Assembly: GCF_045310675.1 (NCBI RefSeq)
Contig: NZ_JBJHZZ010000011.1
Location: 1-64,000, forward strand
From: Clostridium_AT stratigraminis
Lineage (GTDB): Bacteria; Bacillota; Clostridia; Clostridiales; Clostridiaceae
Direction: 5' to 3'
Length of the DNA stretch: 64,000 nt
Shown: positions 43,631 through 52,834 of the stretch, in pieces
Position numbering within the stretch: the first letter of the stretch is position 1
How the letters are laid out: every line of letters begins with the position of its first letter
Program-made: the position numbers and the translations under genes
The notes under the pieces: generated by a model
Told to the model about the DNA's origin: nothing
What the model saw: only the letters and a program-made list of their open reading frames with translations
Database searches by the model: none

Positions 43631-45469
43631 TTAATTATTAGCAAGAGGAATAGTAAATGTAAAGGTACTTCCAAGACCATGGGTGCTTTCGCACCATATT
43701 TCCCCTCCTAGGGATTCAACAATTTCTTTTGCTATTGAAAGTCCAAGACCTGACCCATTAGATTCAGATTCCTCATTTGGTACCTGCACAAATTTGTCAA
43801 ATATTTTATCTTGATAGTTATTTGGAATTCCTACTCCGGTATCAGTAACTGATATACACATTTTATCCTGGTTTACAAAAGCATCAATTTGTATTTCGTC
43901 GCCCAAGGAAGTATATCTTAACGCATTTGATATCAAATTATTTAATACCCAAGTTGATTTTTCTAAATCAACCTTGACTTTTGGAAGATTATCTTCTAAT
44001 TCAAAGTGAAGAAAAACTTCCTTTTTCCTAGCTTGCTCTCTAAATAACTTAACACTATTTTCTATAACTTCTACTACCGAATAGGACTTAATATCATAGA
44101 TGGCTCTGCTTGATTCTATTTTTGATAAATTAAGCAAATTATTTACGAGAGAAAGTAATCTCTCACTATCCTCAGTAATTGTAGATATAATTTCCTTTTG
44201 CTTTGAATTTAACACTCCAACTAATTCATTAGTTAATAAATTAGTACCAATGGTTATTGAAGTAAGTGGCGTTTTAAATTCATGAGAAATAGTTGCTATA
44301 AAATCAGATTTTATTTTTTCAATTTCTTTTAGTTGAGTAACATTCTGGAGCAATACTACTAGACCAGTAGTTTTGTCTAAAGGATCTTTTAGTTTACTCA
44401 CAATTAAATTATAGTAGTAATCTTTACTATTAATATTAAAATATATTATCTTTTTCTCTATATCTTTATCTAAGGAATCATGGATACTTTTAATACAATC
44501 ATATAAATCTACGTTATTTATAACTTCAAAAAAGTATTTGTTTAAAACCTCAGTTTCCTTAAGGTTAAAAACACTTTCACAGGCATTATTCAAAAGAATA
44601 ATTCTATAATCTGTATCAAGAACAATTAATGGGTCCGCTATACTTTTTACAATAGTTATAGACTTATTTTTTTCAGATAAAAGCTGGCCTAGGGTACTCT
44701 GCTCAAATAAAAGAAGTCTCTTTGTCATATTGTTAAATTCTATAGTTAATTCCCCTACCTCATCATTAGAAATAATGGGAGCTTGTTTGTATAAATCTCC
44801 GGCTTTCACTGCTTTTATAGTATCCCTTAAGGAATATAGAGGTTTCAAAATTTTTTTAATGGATACCATGGAAAGTAAAAAACCAATAATTACAGAAATA
44901 GTTGATATTATAAGGAAAATATACATGGACTTTATAGAATAACTTGTAACTTTATCTTTGCTGCTAAACATATCTTCTTCATTTAGCATTGAAATCTTAG
45001 ATAATATTTTTTTTATGTTATCAAAGGTTGGAATAATGTTTGATTCGTTGTAATTAACTGCTGAATTTAAGCCCTCTCCACCGTCAATTTCCTGAAGCTT
45101 TGAAAAGTATGTTAAGTATTTTTCATAAGTAAGAGAAAGCTCGTTAACCAGTTCTTTTTCTCCTGGTTCAGTTATATTATTAGCTTCAACCTTGTAATAT
45201 TCACTAAATTTTATTTCATTTAAATGAAAAGCTTGAATACCTTTCTCATGATTACCATCCATATAAGTAAGAATAGCATTATTTTGTTCTTCAAGAGTTT
45301 GGTACATATTGTTTATTGCCTTTATACTTTTATAATTTCTAACCATTAGACCATTAATTTGTTTGCCTAAAATATAGTTGTTAAACGTGGAAAAACAACC
45401 AATTACACCAATAATTATTACTAAAATTATATAGATTGTTGTAAATTTAGATTTTAATGTCTTAAACAT
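43631..45469 (-). CDS. Membrane sensor histidine kinase (HAMP-PAS)
   Basis: About 612 aa. Helix 1 is near residues 8-30, a 4-helix-bundle-like extracellular sensor about 31-175, helix 2 about 176-198, HAMP about 200-255, and PAS about 260-375. The phospho-acceptor His is in FIATISHEFKTPLTSI, and the ATPase domain has NLISNALRYT, DTGVGIP and GSGLGLSIAKEIV. TTG 45484 is an earlier possible start; GAAGAGGAATATT is spaced for ATG 45469, which I choose. It is the partner of the TPR-type regulator downstream. The divergent neighbour is the KimA-type transporter. Confidence 0.88.
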   Translation of the reverse strand: MFKTLKSKFTTIYIILVIIIGVIGCFSTFNNYILGKQINGLMVRNYKSIKAINNMYQTLEEQNNAILTYMDGNHEKGIQAFHLNEIKFSEYYKVEANNITEPGEKELVNELSLTYEKYLTYFSKLQEIDGGEGLNSAVNYNESNIIPTFDNIKKILSKISMLNEEDMFSSKDKVTSYSIKSMYIFLIISTISVIIGFLLSMVSIKKILKPLYSLRDTIKAVKAGDLYKQAPIISNDEVGELTIEFNNMTKRLLLFEQSTLGQLLSEKNKSITIVKSIADPLIVLDTDYRIILLNNACESVFNLKETEVLNKYFFEVINNVDLYDCIKSIHDSLDKDIEKKIIYFNINSKDYYYNLIVSKLKDPLDKTTGLVVLLQNVTQLKEIEKIKSDFIATISHEFKTPLTSITIGTNLLTNELVGVLNSKQKEIISTITEDSERLLSLVNNLLNLSKIESSRAIYDIKSYSVVEVIENSVKLFREQARKKEVFLHFELEDNLPKVKVDLEKSTWVLNNLISNALRYTSLGDEIQIDAFVNQDKMCISVTDTGVGIPNNYQDKIFDKFVQVPNEESESNGSGLGLSIAKEIVESLGGEIWCESTHGLGSTFTFTIPLANN

Positions 45470-45751
45470 AATATTCCTCTTCAATAAAATGATTTTCTTA
45501 ATTTAATTCTTATAGTAAAACCTTAAAATAATTATTATGGATAAGCTAATCAATGATAGTTTAATATAATTACCTATAGTAAATAGGATAATTTTTATTA
45601 CTGAATTTTGGAAGACTTAGCTTTATTTATAAAGCATAGTATAATTGCTTAGTGGTTAAAATAATATTACATTTTAAACATTTAAAACACAAGATAATTT
45701 GTCATTTAAATATTTTAATAGAAGTAAGGTAATTTCAAGGGGGAATATGTT

Positions 45752-47596
45752 TTGTTTAGGAATTTAAAAAAACTTTTAATTGGAAGGCCGCTTAAGAACG
45801 AGGAGCTCACTGGTGAAAAGTTTAATGTACTGTGGGGGCTTCCAATATTATCTAGTGACGCTATTTCATCTGTTGCCTATGCAGGTGAAGAAATACTTTG
45901 GGTTTTAGTTCCAGCAATTGGTTTATTAGCTTTTAAGCAAATGTTCTATATAGCTTTATGTATCGTTGGATTACTAGTTATTTTAGTTTTTTCATATAGA
46001 CAAACTATTGATTCCTACCCAAATGGTGGAGGCTCATATATAGTTGCCAAGGACAATCTAGGAGATAATTTTGGATTAACAGCAGGAGCTTCACTTTTAA
46101 TCGACTATATACTAACTGTTGCTGTAAGTATTACAGCAGGAACTGCTGCAATAACTTCAGCAATTCCTAGCTTAATTCCCTATAGTGTATTAATTAGTGT
46201 GGCCATTGTTATTTTCATGACCGTTGGAAATTTAAGAGGGCTGAAAGAGTCTTCAAGAATATTTGGATTTCCTACTTATTTATTTATTATTTCAATGATA
46301 AGTATGATTTTATATGGCTTTTTTAAGGTTTATATACTGAAAATTATGCCAACTACACCTGTTCAAGTACCTGCGGGTACTGAAAGTATAACCTTACTAT
46401 TATTGTTAAGAGCATTTTCCAGTGGTTGTACGGCACTAACTGGTGTTGAAGCAGTAAGTAATGGTATTCCAAACTTTAGAGAGCCTGCTCAGAAAAATGC
46501 AAAGATAACATTAATTTTACTTGCAACCATAGTATTATTTATATTTGGAGGTACATCTTTACTTGCTACAGCTTATCATGCAGTACCAACTAAAGATGTA
46601 ACTGTTATATCTCAAATAGCCAAGCAGGTTTTTGGTGAGACCTTTATGTACTATGCTGTTCAAGTAACAACAATGTTAATATTGGTAATGGCTGCCAATA
46701 CGGCTTTTAGTGATTTACCGCTGTTATTATCCATAATATCAAGGGATAAATATCTTCCAAGACAATTTACTAAGAGAGGTTCAAGGCTATCCTTTACTAA
46801 TGGTATAATGCTGCTTGGAACATTAGCAGTAATATTAATAATAATCTTTAAGGGTGACACTCATTCATTAATGCCTCTTTATGCTGTTGGAGTTTTTATT
46901 TCCTTCACATTATCTCAAACTGGTATGTTTGTAAGATGGATAAGGCTTAAAAGCAGTGGCTGGAAACATAAGGCTGTCATAAATGGAATAGGTGCCATAG
47001 TTACTTTCGTTACTGTTATTAGTATAGGGGCTACTAAATTTATACATGGAGCCTGGATTATTGTAATATTAATACCAACCTTTGTTATTCTTATGAAATT
47101 AGTAAGGAGACATTATAAAAATATAGCTACTGAACTTGCATTAACTAAAGAGCGCTTAGCAAAAGCAAATGAGGCTATTGAGGTTAAAGAGTTTGTAATT
47201 GTCCCCTTAGAATCCTTAAATAGAGCTTCTTTTAAGTCTTTATGTTATGCAAAACATTTATGTGATGAAAGAAGAATTGTTGCGCTTCATGTAACAACAG
47301 ATATGGAAGAGGCAAAGAAGCTTCAGGAAAAGTGGAAGGAGTACAATATTTCAATAAAATTAGTTGTGAAATATTCCCCCTATCGTGATGTAATAAATAC
47401 GCTAATAAAATATGTGGAATCTCAAGAACATGAAAGTAAGCCTGGAGATATAATAACTGTTGTTATATCAAAGTTTATAGTGAGACATTGGTGGGAAAAT
47501 ATTTTTCATAATCAAACGGGATCATTTTTAAGACATGAGCTTTTAAAAGACAGACATATAGCAGTGGTAACAGTACCTTTTATCCTTGATAAATAG
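45752..47596 (+). CDS. kimA: KimA-type potassium importer (APC superfamily)
   Basis: 614 aa, the length of B. subtilis KimA (formerly YdaO). About 12 transmembrane helices, then a soluble USP-like C-terminal domain from about residue 470 (EFVIVPLESLNRASFKSLCYAKHLCDERRIVALHV, read in parts). Close pattern matches to KimA as I recall it: SSDAISSVAYAGEEIL, SYRQTIDSYPNGGGSYIVAKDNLG, LLIDYILTVAVSI and LLRAFSSGCTALTGVEAVSNGIP. KimA imports K+ with protons and is inhibited by cyclic di-AMP. I see no cyclic di-AMP riboswitch upstream. Start is TTG 45752 after AAGGGGGAA. Confidence 0.85.
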   Translation: MFRNLKKLLIGRPLKNEELTGEKFNVLWGLPILSSDAISSVAYAGEEILWVLVPAIGLLAFKQMFYIALCIVGLLVILVFSYRQTIDSYPNGGGSYIVAKDNLGDNFGLTAGASLLIDYILTVAVSITAGTAAITSAIPSLIPYSVLISVAIVIFMTVGNLRGLKESSRIFGFPTYLFIISMISMILYGFFKVYILKIMPTTPVQVPAGTESITLLLLLRAFSSGCTALTGVEAVSNGIPNFREPAQKNAKITLILLATIVLFIFGGTSLLATAYHAVPTKDVTVISQIAKQVFGETFMYYAVQVTTMLILVMAANTAFSDLPLLLSIISRDKYLPRQFTKRGSRLSFTNGIMLLGTLAVILIIIFKGDTHSLMPLYAVGVFISFTLSQTGMFVRWIRLKSSGWKHKAVINGIGAIVTFVTVISIGATKFIHGAWIIVILIPTFVILMKLVRRHYKNIATELALTKERLAKANEAIEVKEFVIVPLESLNRASFKSLCYAKHLCDERRIVALHVTTDMEEAKKLQEKWKEYNISIKLVVKYSPYRDVINTLIKYVESQEHESKPGDIITVVISKFIVRHWWENIFHNQTGSFLRHELLKDRHIAVVTVPFILDK

Positions 47597-47637
47597 AAAG
47601 ACTAACCTTTATATTTTAAATTTATTATCAAAAAATT

Positions 47638-47686
47638 AAAATGAACAGATGGATAGCGAGCTTTCTATTCATCTGTTCATTTTTTA
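47638..47686. terminator. Bidirectional terminator
   Basis: Stem AAAATGAACAGATG with CATCTGTTCATTTT plus inner pairs, between kimA and the convergent HAD gene. Confidence 0.85.
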
Positions 47687-47735
47687 AAATATATTTATAT
47701 TTTTTTATGCTAATTTCAAAAAAATAAAATTATAA

Positions 47736-48449
47736 TTAAATTATGGATGGAAGTTTTTTAACAAAATTATAAAAGTCTTCATAATAGCCTTCATAATCTG
47801 TTACGATTTCTTCCATACTTCTATGGAGTATGTGATCCTTAATTAAATAGGTTTTTAGCCCAAGTTTTCCGGAAATCAAATCCTCCTCTACGTCATTACC
47901 TACCATCATGCACTCCTCAGGTTCTTTATCTAAATCATTAAGAATTTCTTCATAATACTTTGTTTGAGGCTTGCAATAATGATTTTTTTCATAATGAGAT
48001 ATATACTCAAAGTCGGAAGGCTCGAAGCCTGCCCAACGAATTCTGTGATGTATAGCCTTTAGTGGGAAGAGAGGGTTAGTAGCAATAACGATTTTATAAC
48101 CCTTTTCCTTTAACAAATTAACACTTTTCTTCATAAATTCATTTTCATGAACTGCAGCTTTTGCTTTTAAAAATTCAGAATCATAAAATTTATCAAATCG
48201 GTCTTTATATACATCTAAATCTCCATTAATTCTATTTTTAAAGTTCTCCATAAAAACTGATTCATTAGTTTTATAATCAAGATTATTAATCATCTCATTT
48301 GTTGATGCCCAGACATTAGTAATTAGTTCTTTAGGGGTTAACAAATCTCCTAAATAGCCTGCCATTTATTCAAAATATATTTTTTCAAAGCTTTTTGCAT
48401 CCATTGGAAGCAGTGTACCGTCTAAGTCAAATAGTATAGTATTAATCAT
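47736..48449 (-). pseudogene. HAD hydrolase split by one in-frame TAA
   Basis: Read from ATG 48449 the frame gives MINTILFDLDGTLLPMDAKS, continues to FEKIYFE and then meets TAA (48366-48368). In the same frame it goes straight on with MAGYLGDLLTPKELI and about 200 more HAD residues, including GYKIVIATNPLF and MVGNDVEEDLISGKLGLKTYLI. The catalytic DxD lies in the 27-residue part before the stop; motifs II-IV lie after it. One change (GAA to TAA is the simplest) explains it. The TAA is directly followed by ATG, so the second part could be made by reinitiation, but without the nucleophile. A sequencing error is also possible. Confidence 0.8.
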
Positions 48450-48497
48450 AGGATTCCTCGCCTTTCAACGTAAAGTTCATCGTGTTGTATTAAAAAG

Positions 48498-49880
48498 TTA
48501 TGAAGGATTATTTAAGTACATTTCTCCTACTCTATATACATCTCCAGCCCCGACTGTAAGTATTAGATCTCCATCTTCAGCGAAAGCCTTTAAATAGTTT
48601 ACTATTTCTTCAAAGCTGTGTAAATTCCTGCAGTTTTGTCCTAGTTCACGGATTTTGTCTCCAAGCATATCGGAACTTACTGTATTTGTAAACTGTTCCC
48701 TTGCTGCATAAATATCTGCCAAAATAACTTCATCAGCATTATTAAAGCAGTGTACAAAGTCATTAAATAGGGTAAGCGTTCGTGAATAGGTATGGGGTTG
48801 AAAAACACATAGTACCCTTTTATGGGGATAGTTTATTGAAGCTTCTAAAACTGCCTTTATTTCTGTAGGGTGATGTGCATAATCATCTATTACAGTAATA
48901 CCATCTCTAATTCCCTTTAGCTCAAATCTCCTATGAGTTCCAAAATAACCTGCTAGACCTTCTATTATATGTTCATAAGGTACATGAAGACTTAATGCTG
49001 TACATATACTAGCTAAGCTGTTTAAAATATTATGCTTTCCTGGAACATTTAAACTAACAGAAAATAGTTTCTCACTATCTTTAAAAACATCAAAGGAGGC
49101 ACAGCCTCTATCATTGTAGCTAATGTTTTTTGCAGTTATGTCACCTGAATTTATTCCATAAGTAAGCACGCTGCTGGTAGATGCTTCAATAATAGGTTTT
49201 AGTTTTTCATCTTCTGCATATGCAACTAAATAGCCGTCCTCAGGAATAAGCTTAGTAAATTTCATAAAAGTTTCTTGTATATGATCTATGTCTTTGTAAA
49301 AATCTAAATGATCCGCATCTACATTTAATATAACACCAACATAGGGAAAGAATTTTAAGAAAGAAGCCTTGTATTCACAAGCTTCAGTTATAAAATACTC
49401 ACTTTTCCCAGCTTTAACATTACCATCAATAATATCTAATTCTCCGCCAACTAAAATTGTTGGATCTAAATTTGCATGCAAAAATATATGTGAAACCATG
49501 GAGGTAGTTGTAGTTTTACCATGAGTACCTGAAATAGCAATATTGTACTTATGGCCTTTCATTATTTCTCCAAGAAATTCTGCTCTATCCATAATAGGCA
49601 GCTTTAAAGTCCTTGCCTTCTGAAGTTCAGGGTTACTTTCTGAAACTGCAGCAGTGTATACAACTAGATCAGCATCATTTATATTTTTGCCATCATGACC
49701 AAGATAAAAGCAAGCCCCTTGTTTTACAAGTTTATCTGTAATAGAAGAAGCTTTCATGTCTGAGCCGGATACCTTGTAATTATTTTCTAGTAAAATTTCT
49801 GCAAGACCGCTCATACTAATTCCGCCAATACCTATAAAATGTATTTTTTTATGGTTATCTCTTAAAAAGTCGAAAGACAA
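48498..49880 (-). CDS. murC: UDP-N-acetylmuramate--L-alanine ligase
   Basis: Adds L-alanine to UDP-MurNAc in peptidoglycan synthesis. 460 aa. The N-terminal Rossmann loop is FIGIGGISMSGLAE; the ATP loop is SGTHGKTTT (residues 117-125); LNVDADHLDFY and DDYAHHPTEIKA are Mur ligase signatures; and the C-terminal ligase domain is complete. The start is TTG 49880 after GAGGAGATGG. It lies divergent to purR, as in other clostridia. Confidence 0.95.
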   Translation of the reverse strand: MSFDFLRDNHKKIHFIGIGGISMSGLAEILLENNYKVSGSDMKASSITDKLVKQGACFYLGHDGKNINDADLVVYTAAVSESNPELQKARTLKLPIMDRAEFLGEIMKGHKYNIAISGTHGKTTTTSMVSHIFLHANLDPTILVGGELDIIDGNVKAGKSEYFITEACEYKASFLKFFPYVGVILNVDADHLDFYKDIDHIQETFMKFTKLIPEDGYLVAYAEDEKLKPIIEASTSSVLTYGINSGDITAKNISYNDRGCASFDVFKDSEKLFSVSLNVPGKHNILNSLASICTALSLHVPYEHIIEGLAGYFGTHRRFELKGIRDGITVIDDYAHHPTEIKAVLEASINYPHKRVLCVFQPHTYSRTLTLFNDFVHCFNNADEVILADIYAAREQFTNTVSSDMLGDKIRELGQNCRNLHSFEEIVNYLKAFAEDGDLILTVGAGDVYRVGEMYLNNPS

Positions 49881-49973
49881 AATACCATCTCCTCAATTAA
49901 ATAACAATCATATATAATTATATACAAAAAAATTAAAAAGAAACACCCTTCTATCACTAAGATTTGATTCTTC

Positions 49974-50002
49974 TTGATATTAATTAATAAAAAGAATAAA
50001 AT
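49974..50002 (+). promoter_or_regulatory. Sigma-A promoter of purR
   Basis: TTGATA (49974-49979), 17 bases, TAAAAT (49997-50002). Predicted start near 50009, about 50 bases ahead of the start codon. Confidence 0.6.
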
Positions 50003-50061
50003 ATGAATAATAAGAAAATTTTTAAAGGAATAGTTCGGAAATCTAATTTATGGGTGATTAT

Positions 50062-50877
50062 ATGGAAAAATACAGCAGAAATCAAAGAATTACTGGCATC
50101 ATGAAACAGCTTATTGAAAATCCAAACAAAGTTATTAATTTAAATACTTTTACTGAAAAATTTAACGCTGCAAAATCTACTATTAGTGAAGATATTCTAG
50201 TGATTAAGGATACCTTTATTAAGCTTGGTATGGGCAGGGTTGAAACAACACTTGGTGCTGCAGGGGGAGTAAGATATATCTGCGGTATGTCTAAGATGGA
50301 AAGAGGAGAGTTTGTAAGTTTCCTTTGCCAGATTTTAAGCGAAGAGCACAGAATAATACCAGGCAACTACATTTATATGACTGATATTATGTATAATCCA
50401 GAAATAATAAAAAAGGCTGGGATTTTGCTTGCTTCTACTTTTATTAATAAAGAAGTGGATTATGTGGTTACTGTTGAAACCAAGGGTATACCCCTTGCCT
50501 ATGAAGTAGCAAAGCTTTTAGGAGTTCAGCTTGTAATTGTAAGAAGAGATAATAAGGTTACTGAAGGAACTACAGTGAGTATTAATTATGTTACTGGTTC
50601 TAGCAAAAGAATTCAGACTATGTCACTGTCTAGGAAGGCCCTTAGAAATGGCAGTAAGTGTGTCTTTATTGATGACTTTATGAAAGCTGGGGGAACTGCA
50701 CGAGGCATTATTAACTTACTCAAAGAGTTTGACAGTATAGTAATTGGTATCGGAGTACTTATTGAAGACATTGAAATCTCAGAGAAGCTTGTTGAAGACT
50801 ATATATCAATAGTAGAATTTGCAGGAATAAATGAAGAAGATACTGCAGTAATTTATCCGTCAAAGTATTTTCAATAG
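50062..50877 (+). CDS. purR: Pur operon repressor (PurR)
   Basis: Purine regulator of Gram-positive bacteria, about 271 aa. It has an N-terminal winged helix (SRNQRITGIMKQLIENPNKVI...AKSTISEDILVIKDTF, read in parts) and a phosphoribosyltransferase-like domain with the PRPP loop CVFIDDFMKAGGTARG. It senses PRPP and normally controls purine synthesis genes. Reading from ATG 50062 (MEKYSRN) fits the family; ATG 50050 lies four codons earlier and cannot be excluded. Followed by spoVG, the conserved order. Confidence 0.93.
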   Translation: MEKYSRNQRITGIMKQLIENPNKVINLNTFTEKFNAAKSTISEDILVIKDTFIKLGMGRVETTLGAAGGVRYICGMSKMERGEFVSFLCQILSEEHRIIPGNYIYMTDIMYNPEIIKKAGILLASTFINKEVDYVVTVETKGIPLAYEVAKLLGVQLVIVRRDNKVTEGTTVSINYVTGSSKRIQTMSLSRKALRNGSKCVFIDDFMKAGGTARGIINLLKEFDSIVIGIGVLIEDIEISEKLVEDYISIVEFAGINEEDTAVIYPSKYFQ

Positions 50878-50916
50878 GAAAATTTTTAAAAAAATATTAA
50901 ATATTTTGAAAAATTA

Positions 50917-50943
50917 GAAGGAAAAAATGAAAATGTGTTGAAT
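50917..50943 (+). promoter_or_regulatory. Sigma-H promoter of spoVG
   Basis: GAAGGAAAA (50917-50925), 11 bases, GTTGAAT (50937-50943) matches the sigma-H consensus RnAGGAwWW-N11/12-RnnGAAT at every defined base. spoVG is a known sigma-H gene in Bacillus. Confidence 0.85.
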
Positions 50944-50976
50944 ATAAATGTATAAGCATCGTGGAGGTGGTTTTAT

Positions 50977-51261
50977 ATGCAAATTACAGATGTAAGAGTA
51001 AGAAAAGTGGCAACTGAGGGTAAAATGAAGGCAATTGTCTCTGTAACCTTTGATAATGAATTTGTTGTTCATGATATTAAGGTTATTGAAGGACAAAATG
51101 GTCTTTTTATTGCTATGCCTAGTAGAAAAACTCCAGATGGAGAGTTCAAGGATATAGCTCACCCAATTAATACTCAGACTAGAGAAAAGATTCAAGAGTC
51201 AATTCTTGCTGAGTATGAAAAGGTTAAAAATGATGAAATCACAGTTGCTGAAGAGCAATAA
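50977..51261 (+). CDS. spoVG: SpoVG, RNA/DNA-binding regulator
   Basis: 94 aa, full family length. It begins MQITDVRVRKVATEGKMKAI and has the conserved FVVHDIKVIEGQNGLFIAMPSRKTPDGEFKDIAHPI core (read in parts). It influences asymmetric septation and other stationary-phase traits and binds nucleic acid. It has TGGAGGTGG upstream, its own sigma-H promoter and a terminator after it. Confidence 0.97.
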   Translation: MQITDVRVRKVATEGKMKAIVSVTFDNEFVVHDIKVIEGQNGLFIAMPSRKTPDGEFKDIAHPINTQTREKIQESILAEYEKVKNDEITVAEEQ

Positions 51262-51264
51262 ATT

Positions 51265-51293
51265 AAAAAGGAGCTTTTAGGGCTCTTTTTTAT
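51265..51293 (+). terminator. Terminator of spoVG
   Basis: Stem AAAAAGGAGC with GCTCTTTTTT (one wobble pair), loop TTTTAGG-like, followed by T. Confidence 0.8.
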
Positions 51294-51372
51294 TTTCGAC
51301 AAATTATTCTGTAAGGTTGCAAATTGATGATGTATAAAATATAATAAAAGGGGCGTTTTTTAAAAAAAGGTC

Positions 51373-51422
51373 GGAGGCACAAGGGTTAATAATGCTTGTG
51401 TGCCACAGAGAACTGCAGGAGG
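51373..51422 (+). promoter_or_regulatory. GGAGG-hairpin-GGAGG leader of glmU
   Basis: GGAGG (51373-51377) runs into a palindrome, arms CACAAGGGTTA (51378-51388) and TAATGCTTGTG (51390-51400) around one A. CAGAGAACTGC follows, then GGAGG (51418-51422), five bases before ATG 51428. The palindrome has one mismatch and one wobble compared with the perfect copy before the OmpR-type regulator. Confidence 0.75.
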
Positions 51423-51427
51423 GTATT

Positions 51428-52798
51428 ATGTTTAAATGTGCTGCCATATTAGCTGCTGGTGAAGGAAAGAGAATGAAATCGGATACACCAAAGGTGCTGC
51501 ACAAGGTGTGCGGCAAGGAAATGGTTAATCATGTTATTGATACAATGAGAAAAGCTGATATTGAATCAGTAAATGTGATTGTTGGTAAAGGTGCAGATAA
51601 GGTAAAGAATGGTACCGAAGATAGAAATGTAAGTTATTCATTACAAGCTAAGCAGCTTGGTACTGGTCATGCCGTTATGTGTGCAAGAGATTTTTTAGCT
51701 AACAAAACTGGAGTTGTTGCAATTTTTACTGGTGATGCTCCTCTTATAACTGAAGATACAGTTAGAAATTTACTTAAATTTTATAAAGAGGGAAATTATA
51801 AAGGAGCTATATTAACCTCTATTATTGAAAATCCTGCTCATTATGGAAGAGTAATAAAGGATTCAAAAGGTGACGTACTTAAAATAGTTGAGGCAAAGGA
51901 TTGCAGTGAAGAAGAATACGAAGTTAAAGAGATAAATGCAGGAATGTACTGCTTTGATATAGAGGCGCTTTTAAATAGTTTAGATAAACTTACTAATAAT
52001 ACCGCACAAGGGGAATACTATTTGACTGATGTAGTTCAAATTTTACAATCTGAAGGTCATAAGGTTGGAGCTATGGTAATTGATTATGAAGAAACCATAG
52101 GAATAAATTCCAGAATAGAGCTGGCAGAAGCAGAAACTATATTAAGAAATAGAATTAATAAAAAGCATATGGAAAATGGAGTTACTATAATAGATCCTAA
52201 TACTACCTATATAGGCAGTGATGTTGAAATAGGAAGAGATACTATTATATATCCGGGAAATGTACTTGAAGGAAATACAGCTATTAAAGAAAGCTGCATA
52301 CTTTATCCTAATTCAAGGATTTCTGATAGTAAAATTGAAGCAGGAGTAACCATTCAAAGCTCTGTAATAATTGAAAGTCAAATTGGAGAAGGAACAACAG
52401 TTGGGCCCTTTGCTTATATTAGGCCTGAAAGCATTATTGGAAAGCATGCAAGAATTGGTGACTTTGTTGAAATTAAGAAGTCTTCAATAGGTGATAGTAC
52501 AAAGGTATCGCATCTTACATATATTGGAGATGCTGAGGTTGGAAGCGGCTGTAACTTTGGTTGTGGTACCGTAGTGGTAAACTATGATGGCAAGAAAAAA
52601 TATAAGACTATAATTGGAGATAATGTTTTTATTGGCTGCAATACAAACTTAGTTTCACCTGTGGTAGTAAAGGACAATGCTTATACTGCCGCTGGTTCAA
52701 CAATTACTACAGAGGTTCCTGAAGGTGCACTAGCCATAGCTAGAGCTAAGCAGGTTAATAAAGAAGGCTGGGTAGAAAAGAAGGGCCTAAAAAAATAG
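51428..52798 (+). CDS. glmU: Bifunctional GlmU (GlcN-1-P acetyltransferase / GlcNAc-1-P uridyltransferase)
   Basis: Makes UDP-GlcNAc for the cell wall. 456 aa. The uridyltransferase domain (1-230) starts AAILAAGEGKRMKSDTPKVLHK; the linker helix and the left-handed beta-helix acetyltransferase domain (from about 250) show hexapeptide repeats and GCGTVVVNYDGKKK near the active site. The frame opens at 51392 inside the leader hairpin; that 12-residue extension (MLVCHRELQEGI) is an artefact of the leader repeat. GGAGG fits ATG 51428. Confidence 0.96.
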   Translation: MFKCAAILAAGEGKRMKSDTPKVLHKVCGKEMVNHVIDTMRKADIESVNVIVGKGADKVKNGTEDRNVSYSLQAKQLGTGHAVMCARDFLANKTGVVAIFTGDAPLITEDTVRNLLKFYKEGNYKGAILTSIIENPAHYGRVIKDSKGDVLKIVEAKDCSEEEYEVKEINAGMYCFDIEALLNSLDKLTNNTAQGEYYLTDVVQILQSEGHKVGAMVIDYEETIGINSRIELAEAETILRNRINKKHMENGVTIIDPNTTYIGSDVEIGRDTIIYPGNVLEGNTAIKESCILYPNSRISDSKIEAGVTIQSSVIIESQIGEGTTVGPFAYIRPESIIGKHARIGDFVEIKKSSIGDSTKVSHLTYIGDAEVGSGCNFGCGTVVVNYDGKKKYKTIIGDNVFIGCNTNLVSPVVVKDNAYTAAGSTITTEVPEGALAIARAKQVNKEGWVEKKGLKK

Positions 52799-52834
52799 AT
52801 AAGTAAGTACAAGAAAACATTGAGTACGAAATAA

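Noticed and set aside
45485..45751. Cyclic di-AMP (ydaO-type) riboswitch before the kimA-like gene
   Set aside because: KimA genes often carry one, but the 280-base region lacks the conserved motifs and is almost all AT.
48366..48368. Recoding at the stop inside the HAD gene
   Set aside because: The stop is TAA, which is not used for selenocysteine or pyrrolysine. A nonsense mutation, reinitiation or read error is more likely.
51392..51427. N-terminal extension of GlmU (MLVCHRELQEGI) and a similar one on the OmpR-type regulator (54242-54271, MYYRELQEGI)
   Set aside because: Both come from reading the repeated leader hairpin and ribosome site as protein. The GGAGG spacing and family starts place the true ATGs at 51428 and 54272.
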